49,003 bases of DNA from Devosia insulae DS-56 (GTDB lineage Bacteria; Pseudomonadota; Alphaproteobacteria; Rhizobiales; Devosiaceae), in the NCBI RefSeq assembly GCF_000970465.2, contig NZ_LAJE02000219.1, forward strand, positions 1 to 49,003. The letters are read 5' to 3'. Every line of letters starts with the position of its first letter. Position 1 is the stretch's first letter. The translations under genes were made by a program, and so were the position numbers. Shown here in pieces: positions 25,561 to 34,168 of this stretch. The notes under the pieces were generated by a model that saw nothing but the letters and a program-made list of their open reading frames with translations, had not been told where the DNA came from and ran no database searches.

Positions 25561-26010
25561 ATGACGAATAGTACGCCGGGTCTCGACGATCTCGACTACC
25601 GCCTGATCGCCCTGCTGCGTACCGACGGGCGGATGCCGGTCGCCAAGCTTGCGGCTCAGCTCAACGTCTCACGCGCTACAGTGACGGCGCGGATGGAGCG
25701 GCTGCAGCGTTCCGGCGCCATCGCCGGCTACACCGTGGTGGTGCAGGCGCAGGGTCGCGCGGATGCGGTGCGGGCCGTCACCATGGTCGAGGTCGACGGC
25801 AAGAACTCCGAGCAGATCATCCGCCGCCTTGCCGGTTTCCCCGAGATCCGCGGTCTCTACACCACCAATGGTCGCTGGGACGTGGTGGCCGAGATCGAGA
25901 CGCCCACTCTGCGCGAGTTCGACGAGCTGCTGCGCAAGGTCCGCCAGATCGACGGCATCGCCAACACCGAGACCAGCATCCTGCTGGGTGCGCGTAAGGA
26001 GTTGGGGTAG
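25561..26010 (+). CDS. Lrp/AsnC-family transcriptional regulator
   Basis: A 149-residue regulator with an N-terminal helix-turn-helix (LDDLDYRLIALLRTDGRMPVAKLAAQLNVSRATVTARMERLQRSGAI, ~9-55) and a C-terminal RAM/AsnC ligand domain (VRAVTMVEVDGKNSEQIIRRLAGFPEIRGLYTTNGRWDVVAEIE). It is divergent from the arginase-ocd operon; this layout is known for arginine-responsive activators of arginase operons in Rhizobiales, so control of those genes by arginine or ornithine is the likely role (inference). Confidence 0.9.
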   Translation: MTNSTPGLDDLDYRLIALLRTDGRMPVAKLAAQLNVSRATVTARMERLQRSGAIAGYTVVVQAQGRADAVRAVTMVEVDGKNSEQIIRRLAGFPEIRGLYTTNGRWDVVAEIETPTLREFDELLRKVRQIDGIANTETSILLGARKELG

Positions 26011-26084
26011 CACGCAGCGGACTTGCGCATCTGGCGTAGATTGCCTATGTTACGGAACATGTGCAGCCGGGATGGAGTTCTGCT

Positions 26085-26372
26085 ATGGCAACGGTGAAAT
26101 CCTCCGAGTTTCAGAAGAACGTCGGTTTGTGGCTGGACAGGATCCATGAAGGGCCGGTCAGGATCAGTAAGTATGACCGTCCAGCTGCGGTTTTGGTGTC
26201 GGCGGCTCAGTACGACGAGTTGGTGTCCAACTTCCGCAAAGTGACGACGCCAATGCAACTGACAGACGTAGAGGTGGCGATGATACGCGAAGCGCGAGTC
26301 ATGTCGGACAATCCTTTTGATCTGGATGATATCCCAGACTTCATCGAGCCGCGCCTGCCAGCAGGGGCCTAA
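26085..26372 (+). CDS. Phd/YefM-family antitoxin
   Basis: A 95-residue protein, MATVKSSEFQKNVGLWLDRI...GPVRISKYDRPAAVLVSAAQYDEL, the Phd/YefM DNA-binding fold, with an acidic C-terminal tail (DNPFDLDDIPDFIE) expected to bind the toxin. GGAG lies about 8 nt upstream of the ATG. The downstream frame encodes the probable partner but is interrupted by a stop codon, so the antitoxin may now be without an active toxin. Base composition is somewhat AT-richer than its neighbours (by eye), compatible with acquisition. Confidence 0.85.
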   Translation: MATVKSSEFQKNVGLWLDRIHEGPVRISKYDRPAAVLVSAAQYDELVSNFRKVTTPMQLTDVEVAMIREARVMSDNPFDLDDIPDFIEPRLPAGA

Positions 26373-26373
26373 C

Positions 26374-26826
26374 TTGAAGATACCTGCGGTTCCGCCCGTC
26401 GGTTTCGTGCTTGCCTACGAATACCTGTGGTCGTCGCAGGCTGCGGCGCGAGAGGACGGGATGAAGACCTATCCAGCCGCTATCATTCTCTCCCGCGACA
26501 TCGGCGCCGCCACCCCGGTGGCCTATGTCGTGGGCATCTCTCACAAGGCACCGACCGAGGGCGAACGGGCGATCGAGGTCCCTTGAAAACTGGCGAGATA
26601 TCTCGGTCTCGATGAAGAAGCTTGCTGGGCTTACACGGACCAGCTGAACGTGTTCTCCTGGCCAGGCCCGGACCTTCGTCCAGCCGACCGGCTGTCATCC
26701 CGCCCAACCGCCGCCGGCACCTGCGTTATCGGTCAACTGCCCACCGACTGGTTCGAGGCGTTGAAGGCCGATGTGCTGAAGAACCGCGAAATCGGTCTGT
26801 TGAACGCGCAGAAGCGCAATGAATAG
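26374..26826 (+). pseudogene. Toxin-like partner of the Phd antitoxin, interrupted by an in-frame TGA
   Basis: A TTG start at 26374 with AGGGG about 7 nt upstream, one base after the antitoxin stop. The frame encodes LKIPAVPPVGFVLAYEYLW...AREDGMKTYPAAIILSRD, then ERAIEVP, a TGA (26584-26586), and continues in the same frame as KLARYLGLDEEACWAYTDQL, NVFSWPGPDLRP and so on to a TAG at 26824. GGA to TGA is the simplest explanation (VP-G-KL). The tyW/RPA, LGLD and WPGPDL pattern resembles MazF/PemK-like growth inhibitors, but I am not certain. The full product would be 150 residues; the truncated one is 70. Confidence 0.65.
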
Positions 26827-26832
26827 CCGCTC

Positions 26833-27933
26833 TCAGTCCGCTCCCCGCAACGCCCCCGGCAGTTCCGCCGCGACGACATCGAGCTCTTCGTCTCGTCCGA
26901 CGCTGATGCGGACGTGCCGGTCGAGCCCCGGCGCCATCGGTTTGCGGACAAACACGCCACGCGCCTCCAGCGCTTTCAGCACCCGCATGGCGTAATCGCC
27001 GTCGCGGCCACAATCGACGGCAACGAAGTTGGTGGCGGAGGGCACGGCGGCAAGGCCACTCCCGGCCGCGATGGCATGGATCCGTTCCCGTCCGGCAGCG
27101 ACCTTTGCCACCACCTGCGCCAGCCAATCCTGATCGGCCAGGGCCGCCATCGCCGCGATCTGGCTCAGCCGGGTGACCCCGAAATGGTTGCGCACCTTGT
27201 CGAACGCCTTGATGAAACTCGCCTCGCCGATGGCGTAGCCGACCCGCATGCCGGCAAGCCCATAAGCTTTGGAGAAGGTGCGGGTCCGGATCACGTTGGG
27301 GCGGTCGATGTCGAGCGCGGGCAGGGTGTCCGCCGGCGCCGTCTCGCAATAGGCTTCGTCGAGGAGGATCAGTGTCTCCTCCGGAACCTCGGCGATGAAG
27401 CGCTCGATCTCCGTGGCGCTCCACCAGGTGCCCATCGGATTGTCCGGATTGGAGAGGTAGATCACCTTGGCCCGCTCGCGCCGCGCCGCCTCGGCGAGTG
27501 CGCCCAGGTCCTCGTGGTGACCGGCATAAGGCACGGTGACGATCCGGCCGCCGAAGCCGGCCACATGATAGTTGAAGGTCGGATACGCCCCGAGCGAGGT
27601 GACTGCGACATCGCCCGGCTCGGTGATCAGCCGGGCGATCAGCCCATGCAGCCCGTCAATGCCTTCGCCAATCGCGACATTGGCCGCGGGGATGCCGAGA
27701 TGCGCAGCAAGCGCTGCCTTGAGGTCGTGCACCTCGGGGTCGCCGTACATCCAGACCCCACCTGCGGCTGCCGCGATCGCGGCGATCACCTTCGGCGAGG
27801 GGCCAAAGCCGCTCTCGTTGGCGCCGACCCGCGCCCGGAACGGCACGCCGCTGCGCCGCTCCAGCGCTTCGGGGCCGGTGAACGGCACGGTGGAGGGCAG
27901 GGACTGGGCGAGGGGGGTGAGAATGGGGCGCAT
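26833..27933 (-). CDS. Class I/II PLP aminotransferase (HisC-like)
   Basis: A 366-residue fold-type I aminotransferase. The PLP Lys is in RTRTFSKAYGLAGMRVGYAIG; other signatures are NESGFGPSPKV, VAIGEGIDGLHGLI, YLSNPDNPMGTWW and LLDEAYCE. It is close in layout to histidinol-phosphate aminotransferases, but no his gene is nearby, and such proteins often act on aromatic or other amino acids. No good ribosome binding site precedes the ATG at 27933. It ends just 7 bp from the convergent toxin-like pseudogene. Confidence 0.88.
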   Translation of the reverse strand: MRPILTPLAQSLPSTVPFTGPEALERRSGVPFRARVGANESGFGPSPKVIAAIAAAAGGVWMYGDPEVHDLKAALAAHLGIPAANVAIGEGIDGLHGLIARLITEPGDVAVTSLGAYPTFNYHVAGFGGRIVTVPYAGHHEDLGALAEAARRERAKVIYLSNPDNPMGTWWSATEIERFIAEVPEETLILLDEAYCETAPADTLPALDIDRPNVIRTRTFSKAYGLAGMRVGYAIGEASFIKAFDKVRNHFGVTRLSQIAAMAALADQDWLAQVVAKVAAGRERIHAIAAGSGLAAVPSATNFVAVDCGRDGDYAMRVLKALEARGVFVRKPMAPGLDRHVRISVGRDEELDVVAAELPGALRGAD

Positions 27934-28093
27934 GGTGCGGCGAACTTAGCGCGCCCGTCGTGCGCTGCAACTCCATCCCTTCGCGCCACGTATCTCAATG
28001 GTTACATTCCCCGGCAGCACGTTAGTTTGTGTTGTGCGTGACACGGGCGCGGGACAATCATCGACCCAATCAGAACCTTCGGGGTGAACTTTC

Positions 28094-28738
28094 ATGATCA
28101 AGAACAAGCTGGCGCTCGCGGTGGCAATCGTGGGCGCGCTCGGGATGACCGGGGCGCAGGGCGCCGAGACGGCGACGGCGATCTTCGCCGGCGGTTGCTT
28201 CTGGTCGATCGAGAGCGATTTCGACCACGCGCCGGGCGTCATCTCGACTACCTCGGGCTATATCGGCGGGCACGTCGACAACCCGAGCTACGAGCAGGTG
28301 GTCACCGAAACCACCGGGCACCGCGAGGCGGTGAAGATCGTCTACGACCCCACGGTCACCAGTTACGACAAGCTGGTCGACACCTTCTTCCACCTCATCG
28401 ATCCGATCGAGACGCGTGGCCAGTTCTGCGACTACGGCGAGAGCTACACCACCGCGATCTACGCCGGCACCGATGCCGAGCTGAAGGTCGCCGAAGCCGG
28501 CAAGGAAGCCACTGCCGCAGCGCTCGGCAAGCCCGTGGCCACCATCGTCGCCATGGCCCCGACCTTCTGGCCGGCCGAGGACTATCACCAGGATTTCTGG
28601 AAGGGCAGCGAGATGCTGCAGAACGGCCTGACCCGCGCCCAGCACTACGCCCGCTATCGCGTCGGCTGCGGCAAGAACGGCCAGGTCGAAGCCATCTGGG
28701 GCAAGGACGCGTTCAAGGGGCTCGACGGCCACGCCTGA
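28094..28738 (+). CDS. msrA: Peptide-methionine (S)-S-oxide reductase, exported
   Basis: 214 residues with the MsrA active site FAGGCFWSIESDF (Cys35), GYIGGHVDNPSYEQV, GHREAVKIVYDP and an EDYHQDFW motif. Residues 1-24 form a signal peptide (LALAVAIVGALGMTGAQGA), so it repairs oxidised methionine in the periplasm rather than in the cytoplasm. A resolving Cys lies near the C-terminus (VGCGKNGQ). It needs a periplasmic electron donor; none is encoded next to it, and no msrB is in the window. Confidence 0.94.
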   Translation: MIKNKLALAVAIVGALGMTGAQGAETATAIFAGGCFWSIESDFDHAPGVISTTSGYIGGHVDNPSYEQVVTETTGHREAVKIVYDPTVTSYDKLVDTFFHLIDPIETRGQFCDYGESYTTAIYAGTDAELKVAEAGKEATAAALGKPVATIVAMAPTFWPAEDYHQDFWKGSEMLQNGLTRAQHYARYRVGCGKNGQVEAIWGKDAFKGLDGHA

Positions 28739-28744
28739 GGGATT

Positions 28745-28788
28745 GCGAGTAGCGAATAGGGGGCTTCTACTCGCCATTCGCTACTCGC
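28745..28788. repeat. Intergenic inverted repeat
   Basis: GCGAGTAGCGAAT (28745-28757) and ATTCGCTACTCGC (28776-28788) are perfect 13-bp inverted arms around an 18-nt loop that itself contains a further ctactcgc. It lies between the convergent msrA and mscS-type genes. It could act as a bidirectional terminator-like hairpin or belong to a family of dispersed palindromes; the number of genomic copies cannot be seen here. Confidence 0.7.
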
Positions 28789-28793
28789 TTCTC

Positions 28794-29663
28794 CTACGTC
28801 AGATCCGGCGTCCGCTCCCCGGCGTTCTGCGTATGTGGATCCGCCGCCAACTCAACCTGGGCATGCTCGTCGCTGGCGGAGAGCAGCTTGTTGATCGCGA
28901 GCTTGGCTTTCTCGGTCAGGTCGCGCAGCGTCGGCAGGTATTCCGGTGTCGGTACCCAGGCGCGCAGCTGCAGCATGATCTCGTCGCCGACAAAGCTCTC
29001 GACATGCACCGTCGGCGGCGGATCGACCTGCACCCGCTTGTCTGAAGTGGCGATTTTCAGCATGGTCCGGCGCGCCGCGGCGACGTTGATCGTATCGGGT
29101 ACCGTGATGTTCACGTCGATGCGCCGGCGCGGCTCGCGGCTGTGGTTGGTGATCGCCGACGACCAGAGCTTCTGATTCGGGGTGAAGATGTAGAGCCCGC
29201 TGGTCGAGCGAAGCCGCGTGCCGAACAGGCCGATCTCCACCACCACACCCGCCACCCCGTCGCCGACGATGTACTCGCCGATGGCGATGGGCCTGAGCCA
29301 CACCAGCATGATTCCCGCCGCGATGTTGGCGAGCGTGCCCTGCAGCGCCAGCGCGATGGCGAGACCGGCGGCGCCGATCACCGCGTAGATCGAGGTGCTC
29401 GAGACGCCGAGGAAACTCAGCGCCGTAACGATCGAGAAGATGATGATGCCGTAGCGGGTCACCTGCGCCAGCAGCGGGGCAAAATTCCTGTCGACGCCAT
29501 ATGCGCGCGGCAACAGGTTCCGCACCATGCGCGACAGCACGCGCGCCAGGTACCAGCCCCCGATCAGCACGACGAGCGCACTCAGGAGGGCCACGGAATT
29601 GTCGGCGAGCCACCTCAGCGGCAGGGAGACGGCTTGGGTCGCGTCATTGGGCAGGTCGTTCAT
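28794..29663 (-). CDS. Mechanosensitive ion channel (MscS family)
   Basis: 289 residues with three N-terminal membrane segments, the last being the pore helix rich in Gly and Ala (AVIGAAGLAIALALQGTLANIAAGIMLVWLRP). The beta-domain (GEYIVGDGVAGVVVEIGLFGTRLRS..GLYIFTPNQKLWSS.ITNHSREP) and the C-terminal alpha/beta domain follow. The channel opens under membrane tension to release solutes during hypo-osmotic shock. Its length matches small-conductance MscS. Confidence 0.93.
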   Translation of the reverse strand: MNDLPNDATQAVSLPLRWLADNSVALLSALVVLIGGWYLARVLSRMVRNLLPRAYGVDRNFAPLLAQVTRYGIIIFSIVTALSFLGVSSTSIYAVIGAAGLAIALALQGTLANIAAGIMLVWLRPIAIGEYIVGDGVAGVVVEIGLFGTRLRSTSGLYIFTPNQKLWSSAITNHSREPRRRIDVNITVPDTINVAAARRTMLKIATSDKRVQVDPPPTVHVESFVGDEIMLQLRAWVPTPEYLPTLRDLTEKAKLAINKLLSASDEHAQVELAADPHTQNAGERTPDLT

Positions 29664-29789
29664 CGACTCTTTATGGGCTGGTTCGCTGCGGGCGTTAACT
29701 TACCAATCTGGCAAAAGCAGGAAAGTCCACAGCGGCGCGAATAGGTGCTGGACAAGGTGGGGGACCCCTGATAGTCAGCCGCTCGGACA

Positions 29790-29865
<76 letters not shown>

Positions 29866-30129
29866 AGTCCCCTTAAAGCTTTGATATGGCGGCGTGAACA
29901 GGCATCGACCTTGTTCGGCCCATAGCCGATGCGGCCTTCTCCGTTCGAGGATGAAGCAACGGCGCCGGCCGCCGAATGGGTTTTCAAGTGTCCCGTCCCG
30001 CTGGCGGGGAACCGGTGATCGCGGGCGTACAAAGCGCCGCTGGGGTGAATTGATCTAATGGCGCTCTTCACAAGGCTCGCCACCCCGCTTACATAGCCGC
30101 AACACCCTTGCTCACGGAGATACCCCAGA
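29866..30129. other. Intergenic region between tRNA-Lys and the TerC-family gene
   Basis: 264 bp without a convincing ORF. It holds several hairpin-forming segments, for example CCCG-ctgg-CGGG near 30000 and AGCGCC paired with GGCGCT (30031-30063). TerC-type genes are sometimes preceded by the Mn2+-sensing yybP-ykoY riboswitch, but I could not find its conserved loop sequences here. Confidence 0.5.
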
Positions 30130-30828
30130 ATGCCCTTCGGCCTTGATGCTTCGGCTTTTGCGGCATTCTTTCAGGTTATCATGATCGATCTGGTGCTCGC
30201 TGGCGACAACGCAGTCGTCATCGGGCTTGCCGCCGCCGGGCTGCCGGCCGACCTCCGTCGCAAAGCCATCCTTATCGGCATCATCGCCGCGACGGTCCTG
30301 CGCATCTGTTTTGCGCTGATCACCACCCAACTGCTGGCACTCGGCGGCGGTCTGCTGATCGCGGGCGGCCTGCTGCTGCTCTGGGTGTGCTGGAAGATGT
30401 ACCGTGAGCTGTCGGTCTCGCACGAGGACGAGCACGACGCCACCGAGGCGCTGGCGGATGCAGACCTCAACGCCGACGGTACCGTCTCGGGCAAGAAGAG
30501 GAAGTCGCTGAAGGCAGCCGTCTGGCAGATCATCATCGCCGACGTCTCGATGTCGCTCGACAACGTGCTGGCGGTGGCCGGCGCAGCGCAGCACCACGAA
30601 GTGGCGCTGATCTTCGGTCTCGGCCTCTCGGTGCTGCTGATGGGTGTCGCGGCGACCCTGGTCGCGGGCCTCTTGCACAAGTACCGCTGGATCGCCTGGC
30701 TCGGCCTCGTGATCATCCTCTATGTGGCGGTGAAGATGCTCTACGAGGGCGCTGACCAGCTGCTTGGCCACACCCTGCCGATGATCCCGCTGATCAAGGG
30801 CGCGCCGCCGGTTCCCGGGGTGCACTAA
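30130..30828 (+). CDS. TerC/YjbE-family membrane protein
   Basis: 232 residues with about seven transmembrane helices. It has the family motifs FFQVIMIDLVLAGDNAVVIGLAAAGLP and ADVSMSLDNVLAVAGAAQHH, in which acidic and Asn residues in the membrane are suited to metal binding. A charged loop (~95-125) separates the two halves. TerC proteins are implicated in manganese export and in metalation of exported enzymes. GGAG lies about 9 nt upstream. It is a single gene followed by a hairpin. Confidence 0.9.
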   Translation: MPFGLDASAFAAFFQVIMIDLVLAGDNAVVIGLAAAGLPADLRRKAILIGIIAATVLRICFALITTQLLALGGGLLIAGGLLLLWVCWKMYRELSVSHEDEHDATEALADADLNADGTVSGKKRKSLKAAVWQIIIADVSMSLDNVLAVAGAAQHHEVALIFGLGLSVLLMGVAATLVAGLLHKYRWIAWLGLVIILYVAVKMLYEGADQLLGHTLPMIPLIKGAPPVPGVH

Positions 30829-30841
30829 CTCCAGCGTAACC

Positions 30842-30877
30842 ACGGCCCGAGTTTCCTCGCATTGCGAGGCGGGCCGT
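30842..30877 (+). terminator. Hairpin after the TerC-family gene
   Basis: ACGGCCCG (30842-30849) pairs with CGGGCCGT (30870-30877), and inside it CCTCGC pairs with GCGAGG across ATT, with a one-sided AGTTT bulge. A second hairpin, TCCGGCAG-gttgt-CTGCCGGA followed by TTT, lies at 30908-30931 just before the next gene. Confidence 0.5.
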
Positions 30878-30936
30878 AGGGATTTCCTCACGCGACAGAC
30901 GATAGCGTCCGGCAGGTTGTCTGCCGGATTTCGTCC

Positions 30937-32094
30937 ATGTCGCTTGCCGCCCTCTCGCTCAGCCCCGTTGCCCAGTTCGCTGTGCCGTCTCGGCCGGTTG
31001 CTTCCAGCTTCGCCATGCGGCTGGTCGAGCCCGAAACCTGGGACGATGCGATCGCCGATTTCGAGGGGGTCTGCCAGGAGCAGCTCGCGACCTTCGCCCG
31101 CACCCGCTGGCCAGGTGTCGCGCTCGAACCACAGCTGTTCACGCTGGCCGGCGAGGTGGTCGGCGGCTGCCTGATCATGGTGCAGCCGTTGCCGCTCGGG
31201 CTTGGATCGATCGCCGTGGCCAAATGGGCGCCGATGTTGCGGCGCACCGAGACGGCCGACGCCAATGCCATTTACGCCCGCATGGTCGAGGCGCTGTCGG
31301 GGGAATACGCGGTGCGTCGGCGCATGATGCTCTCGGTACTGCCGCGCGCCGCGCTGAGCGCCGCCAACGCCGAATACGAACAGCTGCTCGGCCGCGGCTT
31401 TCACCAGGGCGCCAAGCTGCTGTTCCCGGATCGCTACATCGTCAACCTCAGGCTGAGCGACGCCGAGCAGCGTCAGAGCTTTCACCAGAAATGGCGCTAT
31501 CACCTCAACAAGGCCGACAAAGCCGGGCTGAGCTTCGAGCCCGCCGGAGCCGAACGGCGTCCGGAGTTCGATGCGCTCTACGAGCAGATGGTCGACCGCA
31601 AGAAATTCCCCGACCATTCGGCTTACGGCACCGTGCCGGCGCTGCTGGCGATGGACAACCCGACGCTGAGGCCCGAGCTGTTCTTCGTCAGACACGCCGG
31701 TGAGGTGGTCGCCGGGGCGATCATCTTCAAAGCCGGCGACCGCGCGGTCTACCTTTACGGCGCCACCAGCGCCGCGGCGCTCGAGTTGCGCGCCGGCTAC
31801 TTCCTTCACTGGCACATCATCCGCTGGCTGCGCGACAATACCGCCGCCCGCTGGTACGACCTCGGCGGCACCGATGGGTTCCAGGGGCTGCACCAGTTCA
31901 AGAAGGGCATGGTCGGCGAGCGCGGCGTCATCACTCCGGTCCCGCCCGTCGCCAACTATGCCGCGCACTGGTGGCCGCGCCTCGTCGGCGAAGGCGCCTT
32001 CGCCGGCCGCGAGATTGCACACGCGCTCGGCCGTTATGTCGATCGGCTGCGACCTGATCGCGCCAAGCCGGATCAGCAGCGGAGCGCCGAATGA
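30937..32094 (+). CDS. FemAB-like/BioF2-type acyltransferase
   Basis: 385 residues with two GNAT-like halves. The C-terminal half has the FemAB pattern: FHQKWRYHLNKADKAGLSFEPAG, FDALYEQMVDRKKFPD, GEVVAGAIIFKAGDRAVYLYGATS and WYDLGGTDGFQGLHQFKKGMVGE. FemAB proteins transfer amino acids from aminoacyl-tRNA to peptidoglycan precursors, and relatives act in exopolysaccharide and exosortase pathways. The start at 30937 has no clear ribosome binding site; an ATG at 31015 is possible. It overlaps the flippase gene by ATGA, so both are made together, which points to modification of a lipid-linked glycan or muropeptide before export. Confidence 0.82.
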   Translation: MSLAALSLSPVAQFAVPSRPVASSFAMRLVEPETWDDAIADFEGVCQEQLATFARTRWPGVALEPQLFTLAGEVVGGCLIMVQPLPLGLGSIAVAKWAPMLRRTETADANAIYARMVEALSGEYAVRRRMMLSVLPRAALSAANAEYEQLLGRGFHQGAKLLFPDRYIVNLRLSDAEQRQSFHQKWRYHLNKADKAGLSFEPAGAERRPEFDALYEQMVDRKKFPDHSAYGTVPALLAMDNPTLRPELFFVRHAGEVVAGAIIFKAGDRAVYLYGATSAAALELRAGYFLHWHIIRWLRDNTAARWYDLGGTDGFQGLHQFKKGMVGERGVITPVPPVANYAAHWWPRLVGEGAFAGREIAHALGRYVDRLRPDRAKPDQQRSAE

Positions 32095-33419
32095 GCCTCC
32101 GGCAGCGTCTCGTTTCACAATCGAGCGTGATCTTCGGCGCCCGGCTGTTCGGCGCCGGCGTGATCTTCCTCGCCCAGGCGGCCATCGCTCGTTTCTGGGG
32201 GGCCGATATCCTCGGCGAGTACCTCTTGATCATCGCCACGGTGAACATCGTCGCCGTGGTGATGCCGCTCGGTTTTGAGACCATCGGCACCTATTTTGCC
32301 GCCGAGTACCGCTCGAAGGGCGAAGGCCGACTGCTGCGCGGCTTCATGCTGCGCGCCTACGGTCATGTGGCCGTGACGTCGCTGATCCTGCTGTTCCTGG
32401 GCTACCCGTTGGCCGGGCTGTTCGGCGAGCCGGGCAGGGTGCTCATCGTCCACTGGCTGCCGGCCTGCCTGATGGCGCTCGCTACCGCCGTCGTCTACTG
32501 CAACAGCGCGCTGCTGGTCGGGCTGAAGCGCCCGTTCGCCGGCTTCTTCGCCGACACCATCTTTCGCCCGCTGCTCATCGTCCTCTGCTTCACGTTGGCC
32601 GCGATGGCGGGCGATGCCGAAGCAAAATTCGCCGAGCTGATCTGGCTCCTCGCCATCGGTTTTGCCGTGATTGCCGCCGCTCAGTTCGCCTGGGTGCTGC
32701 GCGCTGCCAGACAGGTGCCTGAGGCTATGCCCGCTACCGCAGCTGAGCAGAAGCGCTGGTGGCGCTTCGCGCTGCCGTGGGTGGTCATCGCGCTCGCCAC
32801 CGATTTCTTCTTCGATATCGACGTGTTGATCCTGTCGCACTTCCTCGATCGCGAAAGCCTCGCGGTGTTCGGGGTCTGCACCCGAGTGTTCTCGCTGGTG
32901 GCGTTCGGCGTCTCGGCGGTTTACGCGGTGACGCTGCCCGAAATGTTCGAGCGCAATGCCGCCGCCGACCGCACCGGTTTCATCAAGCAGATCGGCGAGG
33001 CCAACCTCGTCGCCTGCGTCATTTCGGTGGCGCTGTTCGCCATCGTGGTGCTGACCGGCCCGTTGCTGCTGATGCTGTTCGGGCCGGAGTTCGAGGCCGG
33101 CGTGGTGCCGCTCGCCGTGCTTTGCCTCGCGCTCTGCGTCCGCTCGCTGCTCGGTCCCGCGGCGCTGGTGCTGTCGATCCACGATCGCCCCTATGCGACG
33201 CTGCCCGCTATCGGGCTCGGTATGGGCGTGCTGGTTGGAGCCAATATCCTGCTGGTGCCGGTGCATGGGCTGATGGGCGCCGCGGTCGCGGCGCTGGCGG
33301 CACAGACCTTCTGGTCGGCGGCAATGTGGCTGACGGCGAAGCGGCTGGCCGGGATCGACGTGTCGATCGGGCCGCGGCTGAGAGAAGTGCTGGCGGCGCG
33401 GCGGGTGAAAGACGTCTAG
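32091..33419 (+). CDS. Polysaccharide-type flippase (Wzx/MATE-like)
   Basis: A 442-residue protein with about 12-14 hydrophobic segments. It starts LRQRLVSQSSVIFGARLFGAGVIFLAQAAIARFWG, the N-terminus of O-antigen/polysaccharide flippases, and has the mid-protein FDIDVLILSHFLDRESLAVFGVCTRVFSLV typical of the family. It would move a lipid-linked saccharide across the inner membrane. It is translationally coupled to the FemAB-like gene (ATGA). No glycosyltransferase cluster is adjacent, so the glycan is unknown. Confidence 0.88.
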   Translation: MSLRQRLVSQSSVIFGARLFGAGVIFLAQAAIARFWGADILGEYLLIIATVNIVAVVMPLGFETIGTYFAAEYRSKGEGRLLRGFMLRAYGHVAVTSLILLFLGYPLAGLFGEPGRVLIVHWLPACLMALATAVVYCNSALLVGLKRPFAGFFADTIFRPLLIVLCFTLAAMAGDAEAKFAELIWLLAIGFAVIAAAQFAWVLRAARQVPEAMPATAAEQKRWWRFALPWVVIALATDFFFDIDVLILSHFLDRESLAVFGVCTRVFSLVAFGVSAVYAVTLPEMFERNAAADRTGFIKQIGEANLVACVISVALFAIVVLTGPLLLMLFGPEFEAGVVPLAVLCLALCVRSLLGPAALVLSIHDRPYATLPAIGLGMGVLVGANILLVPVHGLMGAAVAALAAQTFWSAAMWLTAKRLAGIDVSIGPRLREVLAARRVKDV

Positions 33420-33424
33420 CGCCG

Positions 33425-33991
33425 TCACCGCCCCAGCAGCATATCCACCCGCGCCTTGAACCTGGCGATACGACCCATGCTCATCCCCGAGTCATAGTCC
33501 TCGGTGACCTTGGTGTAGAACTTCTCCATCACCACGTAGTCCTGCCCAAAAATCTGCTGGCGCAGCAGCGCCGCCTGCTCGTAGCCGTAGCGGCGGAGCA
33601 GGGCGAGGGCGACTTCGTTCTCCGGCCGTACCCAGGTGAAGGCCTTGTGGAACTTGCCGTTGTCCCAGTGCTCGTCGAACACCCGCATGCCGTAGATGCC
33701 GAGCCGGCTCTGCCGGTGCGAGGGAAAGATCCAACTCCAGTAGCGGAAGATCGAGCCGGTTTCAGGTCCGGAAACCAGGCCGCCACCGGGCACGCCATCC
33801 TGGGTGAGGATGATGACGTGAAACGGGTCCACACGCTGCAATGCGCGCAGGAACCCCTTGGTCAGGCGAGCTTTCTCGTGCTCCTTGAAGCGCTCCGAGT
33901 AGTGGGGCGACTCGTCGATCACCGCCATCAGTTCGGCGTGGATCATGTCGAGTTCGTCCGGTCGCGCGGCGTGATAGCCGAGTTCGGGCAT
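33425..33991 (-). CDS. GNAT-like acetyltransferase
   Basis: 188 residues from the ATG at 33991, which has GGAGG about 5 nt upstream; an in-frame ATG at 34030 lacks one. It has a GNAT-like core (HVIILTQDGVPGGGLVSGPET, GIYGMRVFDEHWDNGKFHKAFTWVRPENEVALALLRRYGYE), where the last part resembles motif B. The typical Q/RxxGxG/A loop is not clear, so the assignment is moderate. It is convergent with the flippase gene, 5 bp apart. Confidence 0.6.
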   Translation of the reverse strand: MPELGYHAARPDELDMIHAELMAVIDESPHYSERFKEHEKARLTKGFLRALQRVDPFHVIILTQDGVPGGGLVSGPETGSIFRYWSWIFPSHRQSRLGIYGMRVFDEHWDNGKFHKAFTWVRPENEVALALLRRYGYEQAALLRQQIFGQDYVVMEKFYTKVTEDYDSGMSMGRIARFKARVDMLLGR

Positions 33992-34168
33992 CGAAGCCTC
34001 CAAATGGTATTGCGGGCATTGTCGCGTCAAACCGCCGAGAAAGCGTTTACGGCAAGGGTTTCCGAAGGGTTTCAGTGCGTTCCACTAGGCCGAAAGGCGG
34101 CAAGTGGTCTGCTTGCCCGGCCCTCGGGGCTTGGTTAGAACGGTTCGCAAAACCCGGGAGGATTAGCG

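Noticed and set aside
26584-26586. Selenocysteine at the in-frame TGA of the toxin-like gene
   Set aside because: There is no apparent SECIS-like hairpin or selenoprotein family match, and a Gly to stop change explains the sequence more simply.
29866-30129. yybP-ykoY (Mn2+) riboswitch before the TerC-family gene
   Set aside because: Hairpins are present, but I could not find the conserved loop sequences of the riboswitch. Only a covariance search could decide.
30112-32118. Long minus-strand open frame (~668 codons) across the TerC and FemAB-like genes
   Set aside because: It spans two convincing genes and the gap between them in antisense and shows no domain. It is a consequence of high GC.
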